Assembly: GCF_964340395.1 (NCBI RefSeq)
Contig: NC_135550.1
Coordinates: 30,139,176-30,203,175, forward strand
From: Glandiceps talaboti
Lineage: Eukaryota > Hemichordata > Enteropneusta > Spengelidae
DNA length: 64,000 nt
Direction of reading: 5' to 3'
The notes beneath the pieces were generated by a model. That model did not search any database. It saw nothing but the letters and a program-made list of their open reading frames with translations, and was not told where the DNA came from. This document shows, piece by piece, positions 13,701 through 26,700 of the stretch. Each line of letters begins with the position of its first letter. The first letter of the stretch is position 1. The translations under genes were made by a program, and so were the position numbers.

Positions 13701-16700
13701 AAAGAATGAAAAAAACCTGGACAGCTGTATTCCTATAAAAGTAGCCAACGGATACACTATGACATTAAATAAACTGTGTGTAGTTGTTGTTGTAGGACAT
13801 TGTATTGGATACACCCAGTGGCAACATAGGGCATGTTACACTGCAGCTTGCTTTGTTAGCTCTTTCAATTGAAGGTAACATCCAGACGATTTGCAAAGAA
13901 ATAACAGACTTATATATAAGTTGTATGAAAGGCTTGAAAAAATGCATGTCTGAAAAACAGTACTTTTTTAGAGACATTGTGTTTTGTGTAAGACACGTAT
14001 AAAGTAAGATGTCTCATAATTCTATATAGTACGAGTTAAAGGGATATAAAGCTGAGTTTACATGTTTGTTAAGGGGAAATGTTGCTGTAAATTAAAAAAA
14101 AAGATATGTATAGAATTCTACTTGATGTGAATACTAAACCACTGCTTGGTATTGGTGTAACACAAACCTGGTATTTAAGCATAAGACATTAAATGATTCT
14201 AATAACATAATTCAGTCTAGTAAGATAATCTGAAATGTCAAGGAAACTCGTAACTATGAAATCATCTGTGCTAATAAAGTCAGAAGATTGATTTTAATGC
14301 CTATGAGGTACAAGGTTAAAAACTCGGCTAGTAGAATTTCACAGGATGCAGGCAGGGCTATTATTTGTAAATGTAATAGTGTTCTGATCATTGTTATGTG
14401 AAATGAAAGTTTTATGATTGTAGTTTATTTGAAGAAAATCATGAAATTATAGTGAAAAAAACCCAAATTTGATTAAACTATGAATTTTTGAAGATTTCAA
14501 CTTTATGCATTAAATCCTGCAAGATTGTCTACATTCTATTTCTAAGATGAGCTGATGTAAAAATTTGAATATAATGTCTGTTTCAAGTGAAATCACCAAT
14601 TTGTCTAGAGTATAACTACATAATTTATTTATGTATATATAAATTGAAATAAAGAAGGATGACATTAAAGTTGTGAGAAAAAAAATTAAAATCTAAGTTA
14701 CCAAGGAAATTTGTTTCTCATATTACTATTCACTCTTGCATGGCTTAAATTAATAATGCAAGTTTTATCAATTGTAGTCTTAAGTTATTTTCCTTCTATT
14801 GGTGTAATACATGATATGACAGGGTCTTTCCATAACAATATGACTGTTTGATTTTAACATGTGTTGTTATGTTTATATATCTTTTCTTTTGTAGGAATAT
14901 TTTACTTTTATTCTTGCATTGAGAGTTTTCTTGATTAATTCAGCATACAAATCATTAATTGTGTATATTGTATTCTATATTTTTGCAGAGAGACCCACCA
15001 CGACAAATCACAGAACTGTTTGAAGAAATCAAAGATGGAACAATGTTACTGGCTTTACTTGAGCAACTCTCAGGGGAAAAATTGGTATGTATAACCCTCT
15101 GTTGTACAAACTGAGTTGTATCTTGCCTATGTTTAAATACATGTATGCCTTTATGTTGATATAGGGAAAACACAGGAACAATTCTCTCAATGTACTAAAT
15201 CTTGGGTATTGAATTAGGCATCAAAAACAGCTTGTATGTAGATGAGTAAGGAAAATGAGATAATGGCAATGTCTGATTTATCACGTACATGTATGATTGA
15301 TGAATACATTGGAGAATTCGTATACATTGTGTACACATATCTAGAAAGTTTTTCTGTATTATACAGATTTATTGATGGTTTTGTAGCTTCACTTATAATT
15401 CCTTTCTATTGCAGCGCTTTGAAAAAGGGAAAAACTTACGAAGGTTACACTTTCTTAGTAATATGAAAACAGCCTTGGAGTTCTTGGAAAAGAAAAAGGT
15501 GAGTTTATGCTACTCTTAGCTCAGAAAGGATAGCTGCAATATGGATATTACTTGCAGTATCCATAGAACTGAAGTGTAGAATGCTTAGAATACATGTCGT
15601 ATGTATTGAGTACTTGCTGTATCCATATCTAGATTAGAATAGCAGACACTCAAATCATGACTTGTAGAAAGTACACATAGTTCATTCATTGTGAGATATG
15701 TTAATGGTTCAATGAAATGTAAATGGAATGAGATTAAAGAAAATACTTACATCAAGTAATAAATAAAAGTGATAAAAAATCATTATATAGCAGAGAAGAT
15801 ATATACTAAGACATTTCAGTATTTATTTTCACACTAACTCAGGATTGAAGTACTTTGTACGTTGTAGTTCAAGACTTTCAAACTAATTAAAGATTTTAAA
15901 GAACTCCTCAATTATTATATTTAGCTTACGTAATTGTGATTGTTATGATTGAATAATTATTAATATTAAAATATTGTATTCCTTCCTTAGATCAGAATGG
16001 TTAACATCAATGCATCTGACATAGTGGATGGTAAACCATCTATTGTACTCGGCCTTGTCTGGACAATTATCCTCTACTATCAGGTAAATATTCATTTGTC
16101 ATTAAAGTGGCTCAAGCTGAGTTTATAAACCTTTTACGCAATTGAAAATACTTGCCCAAACCATTGATTAAACTATTCTAGTATAATATTTAATGTCAAT
16201 ACATTCCTTATATGACATTATAAGTGCCTTCTGCCATTGCTGGAACAGCTGATTGCCTAGTATGAATTCCTTGACATTTTTTGATACGTATCAAAAAATA
16301 CCTCATTGGATTGTTTATATCTTATACTAGTATCTTACAATCGGCTTTTGGTGCAGTTGATTGCAAATGATAGTTAAGTATGCTTCAGTAAGTAGATGCT
16401 ACGAGTGACTTCTAAATACGTAGAATAAATCTCGCCCTAAACTAATAAATACAGCTTTTGCCCCTTTAAGTTATGGTACAAATATGTAAGAAATGATATA
16501 TTCACATATATTCAACGCGACACATTTATTTATGTTATTCATGTCAAATACTCAGCATATTCTGTTTCAATTATTTATCTATCATATTGATATACTCCAA
16601 TAATTTATCAATGTGAGTATTTTTATACAAATACTGGTAATGCACATCCTTTATTTCATAAAAATATAGAAATATTAAAGTAGATAGGTTAACAAATATA

Positions 16701-19700
16701 GAAAAATTAATATTCCCGCATACATTTTGGTATTCTAAAAATAGCAACGATAAATGAACAGGAAGTGAAATTCTTGGTCAATATTTAAATTCCACTTGTA
16801 ACTTGATTGATAGTGTTGAAGGACTGGGAAACTGTACAAAGGTTTAAAACATTTACTAATTACCAGGGTGTAGTTACAACTTTGTAGATCATTGAGAACA
16901 TAATACATACATTGTTACTGGTATAGTGTGTTATTTTAAAAACTGGGTAGGGTATGTGTAATTTACTAGGCATTAAGAGTACCACCCATAAGTACAACAA
17001 GGTAACATGTCTGTTTCCAAAGATACCCGTAAATACTTGTCTATTAGTATTATTCATTGTTGGGTACTAGAGATAGAATTAACAAGGCGTTACAATACTC
17101 ATGGTATAGTGTTCACAATGGAGACTGAAACACGTAGACATGTAATCATCATGTAATACATTTAATGTCAGATATATATAAGAATAGTAAGATTTATTTC
17201 AAGAATCTCACAACAATGCTCAGTGTCATTGTATAAATTGTGAATGGGTGAAGGACCAAACCTTCACAACAATTGACTCAGTGCAGCTATCTCCATGAGG
17301 CATGAAACCAACTGTTAAGTGTTAAATGCACTGTGTACGTTATGCTGTACCTCAGAAATCAAACACAGTGACAGAAAGTGTCACATTAGGTGTTATTGAT
17401 GTCAGTTTAGTGTCTGTAACCATCGACATATTAGATTTGCTGTTCTTATATTGGTATCAAACTTTGTTCCACTCTATTTTCAAGTAAAAGGGAGTGTTAC
17501 AATGGATTGCATGCCTTCTTGTGGTGTTTCAAATGAGAAACCACAGAAAAATACATTGTTATTGTGTTTGTAAATAAGCTGCCTGAAAACTATAGACTGT
17601 TTGAAATTAACATTTATGTATCAGACTATCTCATCTGTGGTTTTGTCAAAACAAACATTAAAGAATCTCCTCATTATACTGCCCCTAAAATATCAGAATT
17701 TTAAAGTATTTATGAACTGTTTTGATCAATTGTTTTAAACAATCAACTACAAAGGCAGAATACCGTTTCTTGTAGTAAAACTTGTGGACATTAAATGTTA
17801 CATTATTTGCTTGTTTGAAAAGTAGGAAAATTGTATTGTTTCTGATTTATTGATTCACCTACTAAGGGTAACTTTTTTTTTGATAAACCACTTTTCGCTC
17901 AAACAAATATTTGTGTTTTGTAAGCCATTTCCAAATTTAGGTAATAGTGAATATTTTTTGGAAAAAAAAATGTTCACACAGAACTTGGTACATCAATGTT
18001 TGCCACCAAGACCAATGTAATAACTTATGACTTGGAAATCTTGCACAATGTATAAGAGTTTCCATTGAAAATTAATTTATGATTTGAATGAGAACCCCTA
18101 TAGAACTCAAGACAATGTTAAACTTTCTGTCATGAACAAAGAGATTTGTAGTCCTTTTTGAAAACACCAGTGATGATGTCATCAAAATACTTTATTATAA
18201 TAACCTTGATCTGACCTTGTTGTCATCTGACTTTAGTTTGTAAAAACTTGTCACATGACCTTGAATTGACACAAACTGACCAGGTTCCTATGTTCTTGTA
18301 CATCTAGATTGAAGAACAAACTAACATCCTAGCAAAGCAAATAATGGGTTTATCAGAGAGTGCTGGAAGTATGGACAGTCTTGGTTCTGATGGACCATCA
18401 CCTCCCAAAAAGAAGGCTGCCGATAAGGCTAAAATTGCTGGTGGTGCAAAGAAAGCACTGTTGAAATGGGCACAGAGAGCAGCTGCCAAGTAAGTCTTTG
18501 AGTTTTAGACAACTGTTTGTTGGTTAGCATGATGGCATAAAGTTATCTGTAAGATGCATGTTTCCTGTCAATGTTACATTTACATCACTTTATTACCAAT
18601 GTAGTACCTTAGTGTCAGGAATGCTACCGTCATGTAACTAAATCACAAATATTATGGTATGGTTATTTTTTCCCTGACATAGCATGAGAAGAAGATAACG
18701 CTTGTTTTCTTTGTAGCTGGAGCTTGAATACCCAGTAATCACCCATGGAAGAAGTGCTTGATACTTGATATGTATTACATAGTTGATACATATAACACAT
18801 CATCAAATGTCATTTAATATTATATTAATTGCATTTTACAGTTATAGTTAAATTTTTATTAATATTGTAAACTTTTTTTGATAATTGTCTTGAATGCATG
18901 AAAGCATCCCATAAATGACTGTATGAAAAATAACAATATGACATGTACATGAGTAATAGCCTGACATTTATCACATTAAATTCTCTAATCTGATCATGTA
19001 TTTCTTTAAGGAATTATGCTGTTACTCTTGTGGTTAAAAAAAGAATCAATTTCAAAGTGACTTTTAATCCTATGAATGTATATTAAATATATATTACATA
19101 TAATCCAAAGGTAGTAAGATGAATGATTCTGACTTAGGTAATAAAAACAGAGTGCATCTGTTCTATGAAAAATAAAATCTTTTTACAGATATGGAAGTTT
19201 ATCAGGATTCTGATCTGAGACAGTTTTCATCATCAAAAAGTGTATTGTTATTCTGAACCACAAGATTAGCAGTTTTAATATGTATACATATACAGTCAAA
19301 ACTGTGTTATCACGAGTCATCTGTCTGAAAACAACAGCAGCCACCTGACTTTGATGCTGTTTTTTTTCCAATCCTTCATGTACATCTGAGCAAAGGTGCC
19401 ATGTCCTCAATATATAACATAACACCTTTGTTTTTATGTGTATGATATTATTCACAAATTTTATTATCCTTCCCAAGTCTTTGTAGATTGTAAGGTACGT
19501 TGTGTTGCTTCGCCCTCACCGACCTCCTCTCAGCAGCTGACTGATGTGTGAGGGTGTCTTGTCACACCGTACCTTACAGACTAAAGTCTTTGATGCTCAA
19601 ATTATTGATTTCTTCTCCAATATTTTGTTGGAATAAAACTTTGACAGAATGGCCTTCAATTTATAAACTTGACTTTAAAACGTTTCCCCTTTCCTCTTGT

Positions 19701-22700
19701 CTTCTGATGTACACATAACATAGGTTTGACTGTAGTAATTGATTCATTCTTTTCATTCAATACTTCATAATGTTTCTACCTTCAATGAATCTAGGCCAGT
19801 ACAGCAAGCAGGCCTACCTGGAGATGGAATGGAAACAAGGCGAGTTGTGTACAATTTACGTCAAATCATATCAAATCAAATCAAATCAAATCAGCAAATC
19901 AATTTATGTCAAATGAAATCAAATCATGTCAAATTAATGAATTGAATCAATCAAATCATATCAAATCAAATCAAATTGTAATATGAAATGTCCAATACCA
20001 AGTATCAACATCAAGTTCAAATTCTTTAATTTGATCTCTGTGATTGAAAAATTTGAACTTTTAGTGACTGTCAAAGTGCACAAACTGAACTGCTGTAACT
20101 ATCAAAAACATATTATTCACAAAAAATGAAAATTAATAATTGACACTGAGGCAAGTATTGTAAGTCTATGAAATATAGCTGCAAATAGATCCACATCAGC
20201 ACTCTCAGCGTTACTTCCAAGCCATGTTATTGTGTTTTCCATGTTTCATCTAGAACTAACCAGTCTGGTAAACATATCAACCAACCTGAATACTGTTATC
20301 ATTCCAGTAATGAGTAATGTCCTCACTTAACCCTAGAATTATCCATAACCTCTTGTTCCCATAACAACCCTTTTTTAGAGTAAATGTATTAATGAATTTT
20401 TTTCCATTCCTACCATCTTTACTCCAATATAATTATTAATTGTAACTTAAATGCTACCAATCCTAATTAATTCTGTTTGATTCTACGGAACCTACCTCCC
20501 CCGCCCCTTTTGCAAAAACCAACCAGACAAACAAAGAAGAAAAAAAGAAGTTACATTCAAACCTATAATATACCCTACTTAATATTACCCTATCTCAGTT
20601 GTACAGTGTTTGTACCTATCTTCCTAACTATAAACCCAACTAACCATTTTTATCATACTAAACCCATTCCAACCTGTCTAGCCCTATCTCAACCTAACCC
20701 TATCCAACCTTATCTCAACCCATTTCAACCCATCTCAACCTATCTAACCCCATCTGAAACTCATCTCAACCCATCTAACCCCATCTCAACCCATCTAACC
20801 CCATCTCAACCCATATATAAAACCATCTCAACACATCTCAAACCCACTACACCCACTTCAAACCTTTTCTCATACCACTATATCTATAATCTGATCCACT
20901 ATTCATGATTTTCCTTCCACTGTAGGGACTCAGCAACTCTCTGCCAATCACCATCATCTGCTTCTAGGTAGCAAAATATGAAAATCCTTTCTCAGTAGTG
21001 TTGTTTGTTTTATTAATAGTGTATAAAATCAGTGCTTATTCTAATATGTTGATAACTAATAACCCAATCACACCTAGTAGTAGTACTTTGTATGCTATGC
21101 ACATTGTTTATTTTCAGAGTCCTGTGGTAGATTTTAATCCAATAGATCCTATGTAGATCTTTCCGCAGCAAATACCCCCTAGGTGAATGGAAACTCTCTG
21201 TATAACATACATGATATCATGTTTTGTGGTACTTGTTGAGGGATGACTACAAAATAGTTGGTACCCATTCCATGCTAGCTAATCCTTATATCTGTCTGTC
21301 CATCATTATAAACATATTAGTCACTGAAACTAAGGTACAAACTGTGAACCATTGGGTGATATGAAGGGGGAGGAGTGTACTTTCCCTAATTGGCTAAACA
21401 AATTTGTCTCAGAAAGTAGAGAGAGTTTCCATTTGACCAGTAGTTAATTTACTTAATATATAGCTTGTACCCTACTAACTAATGCACTTTTCATATAGAT
21501 GTTGTACCAGTAGACGTCTGTACAGGACAGAACTTGAAATGGACTTTGTGAGGCGAGTTACCCGCCTGTCGTTTTAATTGTCTGCTTGGCTAATGGCTAA
21601 TGCATGCAGACACCATTGTTATAAGGGGATATCTGCATGATGTATGATGTTTAAGGGTGATATGTCATACCATGGTTTAGGGAATAGGGTCACATTATTT
21701 AGGTTTGAATGCATAGAACTAGGACCTCTCCTAAGTATCGTTTCATGTATGACCAAAATCTGTTGTCCTAAAATGTTCAAAATTTACTTCAATTTCCAAC
21801 GTTCTAGAATTCCTGGGTAACCATTGAGTTATTTTCACTAGATGTTTCTTAGTTTGATAACTTAGTTGCTTACGATAATTCATAGGAAACATCTACAGAA
21901 AATATCCACTGTTACTGGGACTATAACCTAAAAAAAAGATTTGAATGAAATCGAATGGGAAAGAAAAACGAAAGAAAGAAAAATGAGTATATGTGTTAAA
22001 AAGAGGTCCTGGTTCTTTGAGATACAGAGATATACAGAGAACAAGAATTTCAGACTTGTTGGAAATGCATTTTGTGTGAACGACTTGAGGCAATGTTTTA
22101 TACAAAAATGATTGTATAGAGTACAAGTTGATTCCAATATTTATTCATATAGTCTTTTACAATGATAAAGAAACAAAATCAAACACAAAGGTAAATTTGA
22201 AGTATTTATTTGGGTATTTACATTTGTGATATCAAAGTATGCAAGAAGTTTGATTTAAATGTGTAAGAAATACTAATTCATGTATAAAGTTACAAGATCA
22301 TTCATACATAATTACACAATGTAGTTTTGAAAACTATACCAGTTATTGTATTTTTGACAACAATAAGACAGAAATATTTACATAAACAAAATGTCTGTTT
22401 GTCCCTTCCAAATAGAATATATGTTTTGTTTTTAAAAAATGGTAACTGTCTCCCCTATGGAGGTGAGTGGGTGTTTTGGGAAAGTTATGATTTGAATTTA
22501 TCCCTGTAGAATATGGGTGATTTGCACATCTAGAGGTAAATAATAGTTGATATGCTGTGAGTAAATGGAGGGTAAACAATAAGACAGCCATGGTATACCA
22601 TCAGTGGGGTAGAGTTTGCCAAATTCACTACCTATATAGTTACTGATATCTGAGATTTTCCTTTGCTTTTAGGAGTGTGACACTTGAAGTGACTAATTTT

Positions 22701-23733
22701 GGTAAAAGTTGGAGGGATGGTTATGCCTTCAACGCCATGATCCATACTATTAATCCAGAATTGATAGACATGGATGAATTGCCACACAAGACCAATGTAG
22801 AAAGATTAGATAGTGCTTTCACTACAGCTGAGAAGGATCTTGGTATCCCCAAGTTACTGGATCCTAAAGGTAAGTGTTTGAGAAAGAAGACGGGATATTA
22901 AATGAAGTCACCAGAACCAAACTATACTATGTAAGAAAACGAAACAATCTAGAAACAACAAAGAGATCAGTATACATACAGTATTTATGTACTTTATTGA
23001 GTTTCGTTGGTGAACAGATTATTTTGTGGAAATTAATTTATGATGAGCATTTCAGTGGTTGCTTACAAATGTCCAGTCTACACTCGACAACAAAAGCTCA
23101 GAGAGCCAAAAGTCAAAAAAGTAGCTAAATACCATACCTGGTATAGAACTTTTTTTCTCACTCAAATATTTACATTTCATTTTTCCATTTCATTATATTA
23201 GTGCCAGGTTAATCAAACTATGATATATGCATCAAATTATAATATGAAAAACATATTTGTCCATTTCATGAATTTTAATCTAGTTTATATACTTTACTTC
23301 TAGATGTGGATGTCCCAAATCCTGATGAGAAATCCATCATGACATACGTAGCCCAATTTTTACAGCAATATCCGGAAGTTGGAGATGATGAGTCCTCATC
23401 TGTAAGTTGTTATCTTTCAGACATTTTACATCCAATCAGAAGTTTGTACTAACTAATTCCGTGTCAGCATTATGTATGCACATTGCAAGAAAGATAAGTA
23501 ATGTACACACAAGATATGGTATCACATTTGCTGTGCAAATCTAGTTGTTGAGGGAATTGGGTAAACAGGATGCAATATTACTTCTCATACATCAAGAGAG
23601 AGGTCTTCTAAATTGTACAAAGATCTGTATGTAGATCCTGCAATTGTCAAAATCTCAAAAAAAAGTAATACAGTTTTGTTTCTACTCCACAAGTGCTGTC
23701 AGTAGTTCTCATATAGTTGAATTGTCAGTGTCA

Positions 23734-23776
<43 letters not shown>

Positions 23777-26700
23777 AACAAACACATGCACAGATGTGGG
23801 CTGACACAAAATAAAGAAACAAACAAATCTCTGAAAATTGGATGATTTTCGTTAATTTTTCTCAGCTGATGGGAACAGTACGTGATATGCATGCTGTAGC
23901 TAGGGAAGAAGAAAATCTATACAAGGACATCTTTGATCATCTCACCAAAGCTGAAGCCGTTCTTGCCATGGCCAGGGAAGGAAAAATGACAAAGTTAGAA
24001 GAATATGAGGTTTGTGGAAATTACTATTTGGGAAATAACTTGCAAAGTGTTTCAAACATTTGTTTGAACAAATTGTATGGAATCACATGTGATTGGTTTC
24101 TGAATCACTAGATTGTAGAATATGAAAGAAAAATGTCATTTGAAGAAATAAAACTAAGTGGTGAAATAGCTGAAAACAATACCAGGCAATGTTTGTTAAT
24201 TTATGGTATCACAAAAAAATAGAGAACTTGAATTATTATACTGTGTTTTATTTTTTAGCAATTATGAGTAAATAAAGACTTCATCTTTAATATAGTGATT
24301 CCAAAATTACATTATTTAAAACTATTTTCTTACAGACACATGAAGAACTCAGTAAAGTCCATGAAAATAAAAAGAAAAACTATGCACTATTGTTGAAGAA
24401 ATTTGAGTCTAAAGTATTAGTGTCTATAACTGAAGAGAACGTTACTGTTGTCAAAGAAAAATGGGAAATAGTTACAAAGCATTTACTGGCCTGGAAACGA
24501 GCCATTGACAAGACTATGCCAAAACCTCTGCTGTATATCATTAAATGGATGGACAGAGCTGAGGAAGAGCTGAAAAAAGAACCAAAAATACAAAAAGATA
24601 ACTTTGAAGAGAGTGCCAAAGAAGTCAGACAAAAGCTAGTTGAACACAGGGTAAGTATCATGAATGGGGACGATGATCCATTCATCTTTTTAATGCCCAT
24701 TGACTCCAAGTTTTGCCCAGCAGAAAACTTGGAATCGCTCCAAGCTTGGTAGTTGGTTTGGTTAAAGTTGACACTTAAATTTGTAAAACTTGGCACTTTC
24801 TTGCCAGAGAGGGCAGTCATACATATATGTACTCCTATTACATGTATATGGTACTTTGATGATGGGGCACTAGTCAAACATACACATAATGAGGAATGTA
24901 TGGTTCTCATGGCAACATCTTATGCTTGATGGAACTTCAGTGATTGCTGACTTTAGAAAAAAATTAACTATGTGTTTGTGGCCAGACGTCATTACAGGTC
25001 AGTTGTCTTAGGTCATGGGTCATTTTGAGGGCATATCAGTATTGCTGAAAACAAGGGAACAATGTGTCAAGCTTGACCAGGGGTCTAAGTATTACCCCCC
25101 TACTGAAGGTAATTTATAATTGCCACTCTCTGTACATGTAGTGAATAATCTAATAGGTGGTACAAGACTTAGACTAGAAATAATTGCTCTAAATTAATCA
25201 TGGTAATGCTTCTAGCAGGATCAAAATTTATGACTGTGGTATTGCGTAAATAGCTTGTACAGCCTTAGGATTGCGTCTATCTTGTATACCCTGGTTTGAG
25301 GTACATGTACCTCTTAGTTATGCCCCAGGACGGCGTCTGTCATGCATTCTTGGTTTTAGGGTAGCTTTTAATAAACTCAGTGAACCAAGATAGTCATCTG
25401 GTAATGAATTATTTATTTATTTTGCTTATCTATCAATCATTATGTCATTGAGAATGTATTTTACACAATTTGTATGCTATAGCAGCGGTAATTTTGTTAG
25501 ATTTTCAAATCAAGTTCTTCAGACTTAGTACATTAGCAACTACTATGATATACAGAAACATATGTCTATGGTATATTAATCATGTAAAAATTCTGAGATA
25601 AGTACCAAACTGTGGTGATATTATGAGAGATATTCTTGCAGTGTAGGCAGTGTTTTCAAAAACAACAGATGCATATATCAGATTTTCCAAACTAATATAT
25701 CTGTCATGTTGACATGTTTACTCATAAATCAGCCTACAGCTTACATACTATGTCCATGCTGAAAAGCTATAGGACACACAGCAAGATTGATTTCTTGTCC
25801 CTAAAAAGTTACATTTATGTGTAAATTAGACGTAATTGTTTCTAGGTAGCCAGCAAATGTCTTTATGACAGGGTGAGTGTTTGCAGAATGATTTCAAGTA
25901 TTTGAAAATGGAGGACTACCCACCCTGTGAACTTTGAGATTGCAAATAAACCACACAATAATACGTCAGCCACTGACCGACATCTTTGTACGCCATCACT
26001 ATAATATCTGGTAGAATCTAAATAGTTAATTACTGGCATTGATCTGTAGGTGATTTCAACCAGATTTTGAGTCGTTAATTTTTTCTGCATGTCGCTGCAT
26101 GTATGTTGTTCTATGTAAGTAAAAAACTGATAAGTCACTATGTATAAGCAGCTTATAAAGATGACCTGACGCTCCACTTGGCAAATTGTCAAGTTTGTTC
26201 TACTACCTGTAGTGTAGAGTTTGCAAGATTAGGTTTTCAGGCAAACATAATTCACATTTTATTATTTCATGAGCATTATTTTGAGACTTGTAACCCCTTG
26301 TAAAACTACATATCAAACACCTTACTTCTTAATCTATGAATCCCCTGAGATAATGATAAGCTCCAACAGACTTCCTAGTATGTGTTTGGCATTTTAATGA
26401 TACACTTGTCTCCAAAATTCTATCTCCCAAGGAATGTTTCAAAGACACAGAGCAGGTAAAAGCCACCTTCCAACAGATCAAGGATACCCGTCGTGTTGAC
26501 AAAGAAGAACTGACCCCCCAGCAGGTGGAAAAAATGGCACATCGGCTCGGCCGTATTCTCCCAGAGGCCAAGAAGAGGGAGTTGAAACTACAATACAATG
26601 AATTAAGATATGGAATGTTGTCATTTGTTGTTATGGCTGAGAAGAGACTCAAGTCATGGACTATTAAATATGGCAGACAAGATGTGGTAGAAGCTCTCCT

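Larger units (their letters stand above)
18490..22672 (+). other. Intron 5 (4183 bp), repeat-rich, in the CH1-CH2 linker region
   Basis: This intron joins phase-2 exons 5 and 6. It holds a 100-bp MITE-like element (19484-19583), an ATCAA-type tract (19860-19978), a degenerate CCATCTCAACC tract (20640-20850) and two frame-preserving exon candidates (19795-19839 and 20926-20967), each listed separately. I saw nothing identifiable in the rest. Confidence 0.8.

Noticed and set aside
15242-15466. 74-codon plus-strand frame overlapping exon 3
   Set aside because: It is in a different frame from the CH1 coding sequence, which is secured by homology and splice phases.
20249-20268. Possible 14-nt micro-exon after a good acceptor (TTTCATCTAG) in intron 5
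   Set aside because: Its length is not a multiple of three and would shift the frame between exons 5 and 6.
20477-20908. 143-codon plus-strand frame rich in Pro, Thr and Ser
   Set aside because: Falls on the degenerate CCATCTCAACC repeat and lacks any conserved motif.
24380-24910. 176-codon minus-strand open frame
   Set aside because: Antisense of nesprin exon 9 and its intron. The plus strand has homology and splice sites; the minus frame has none.
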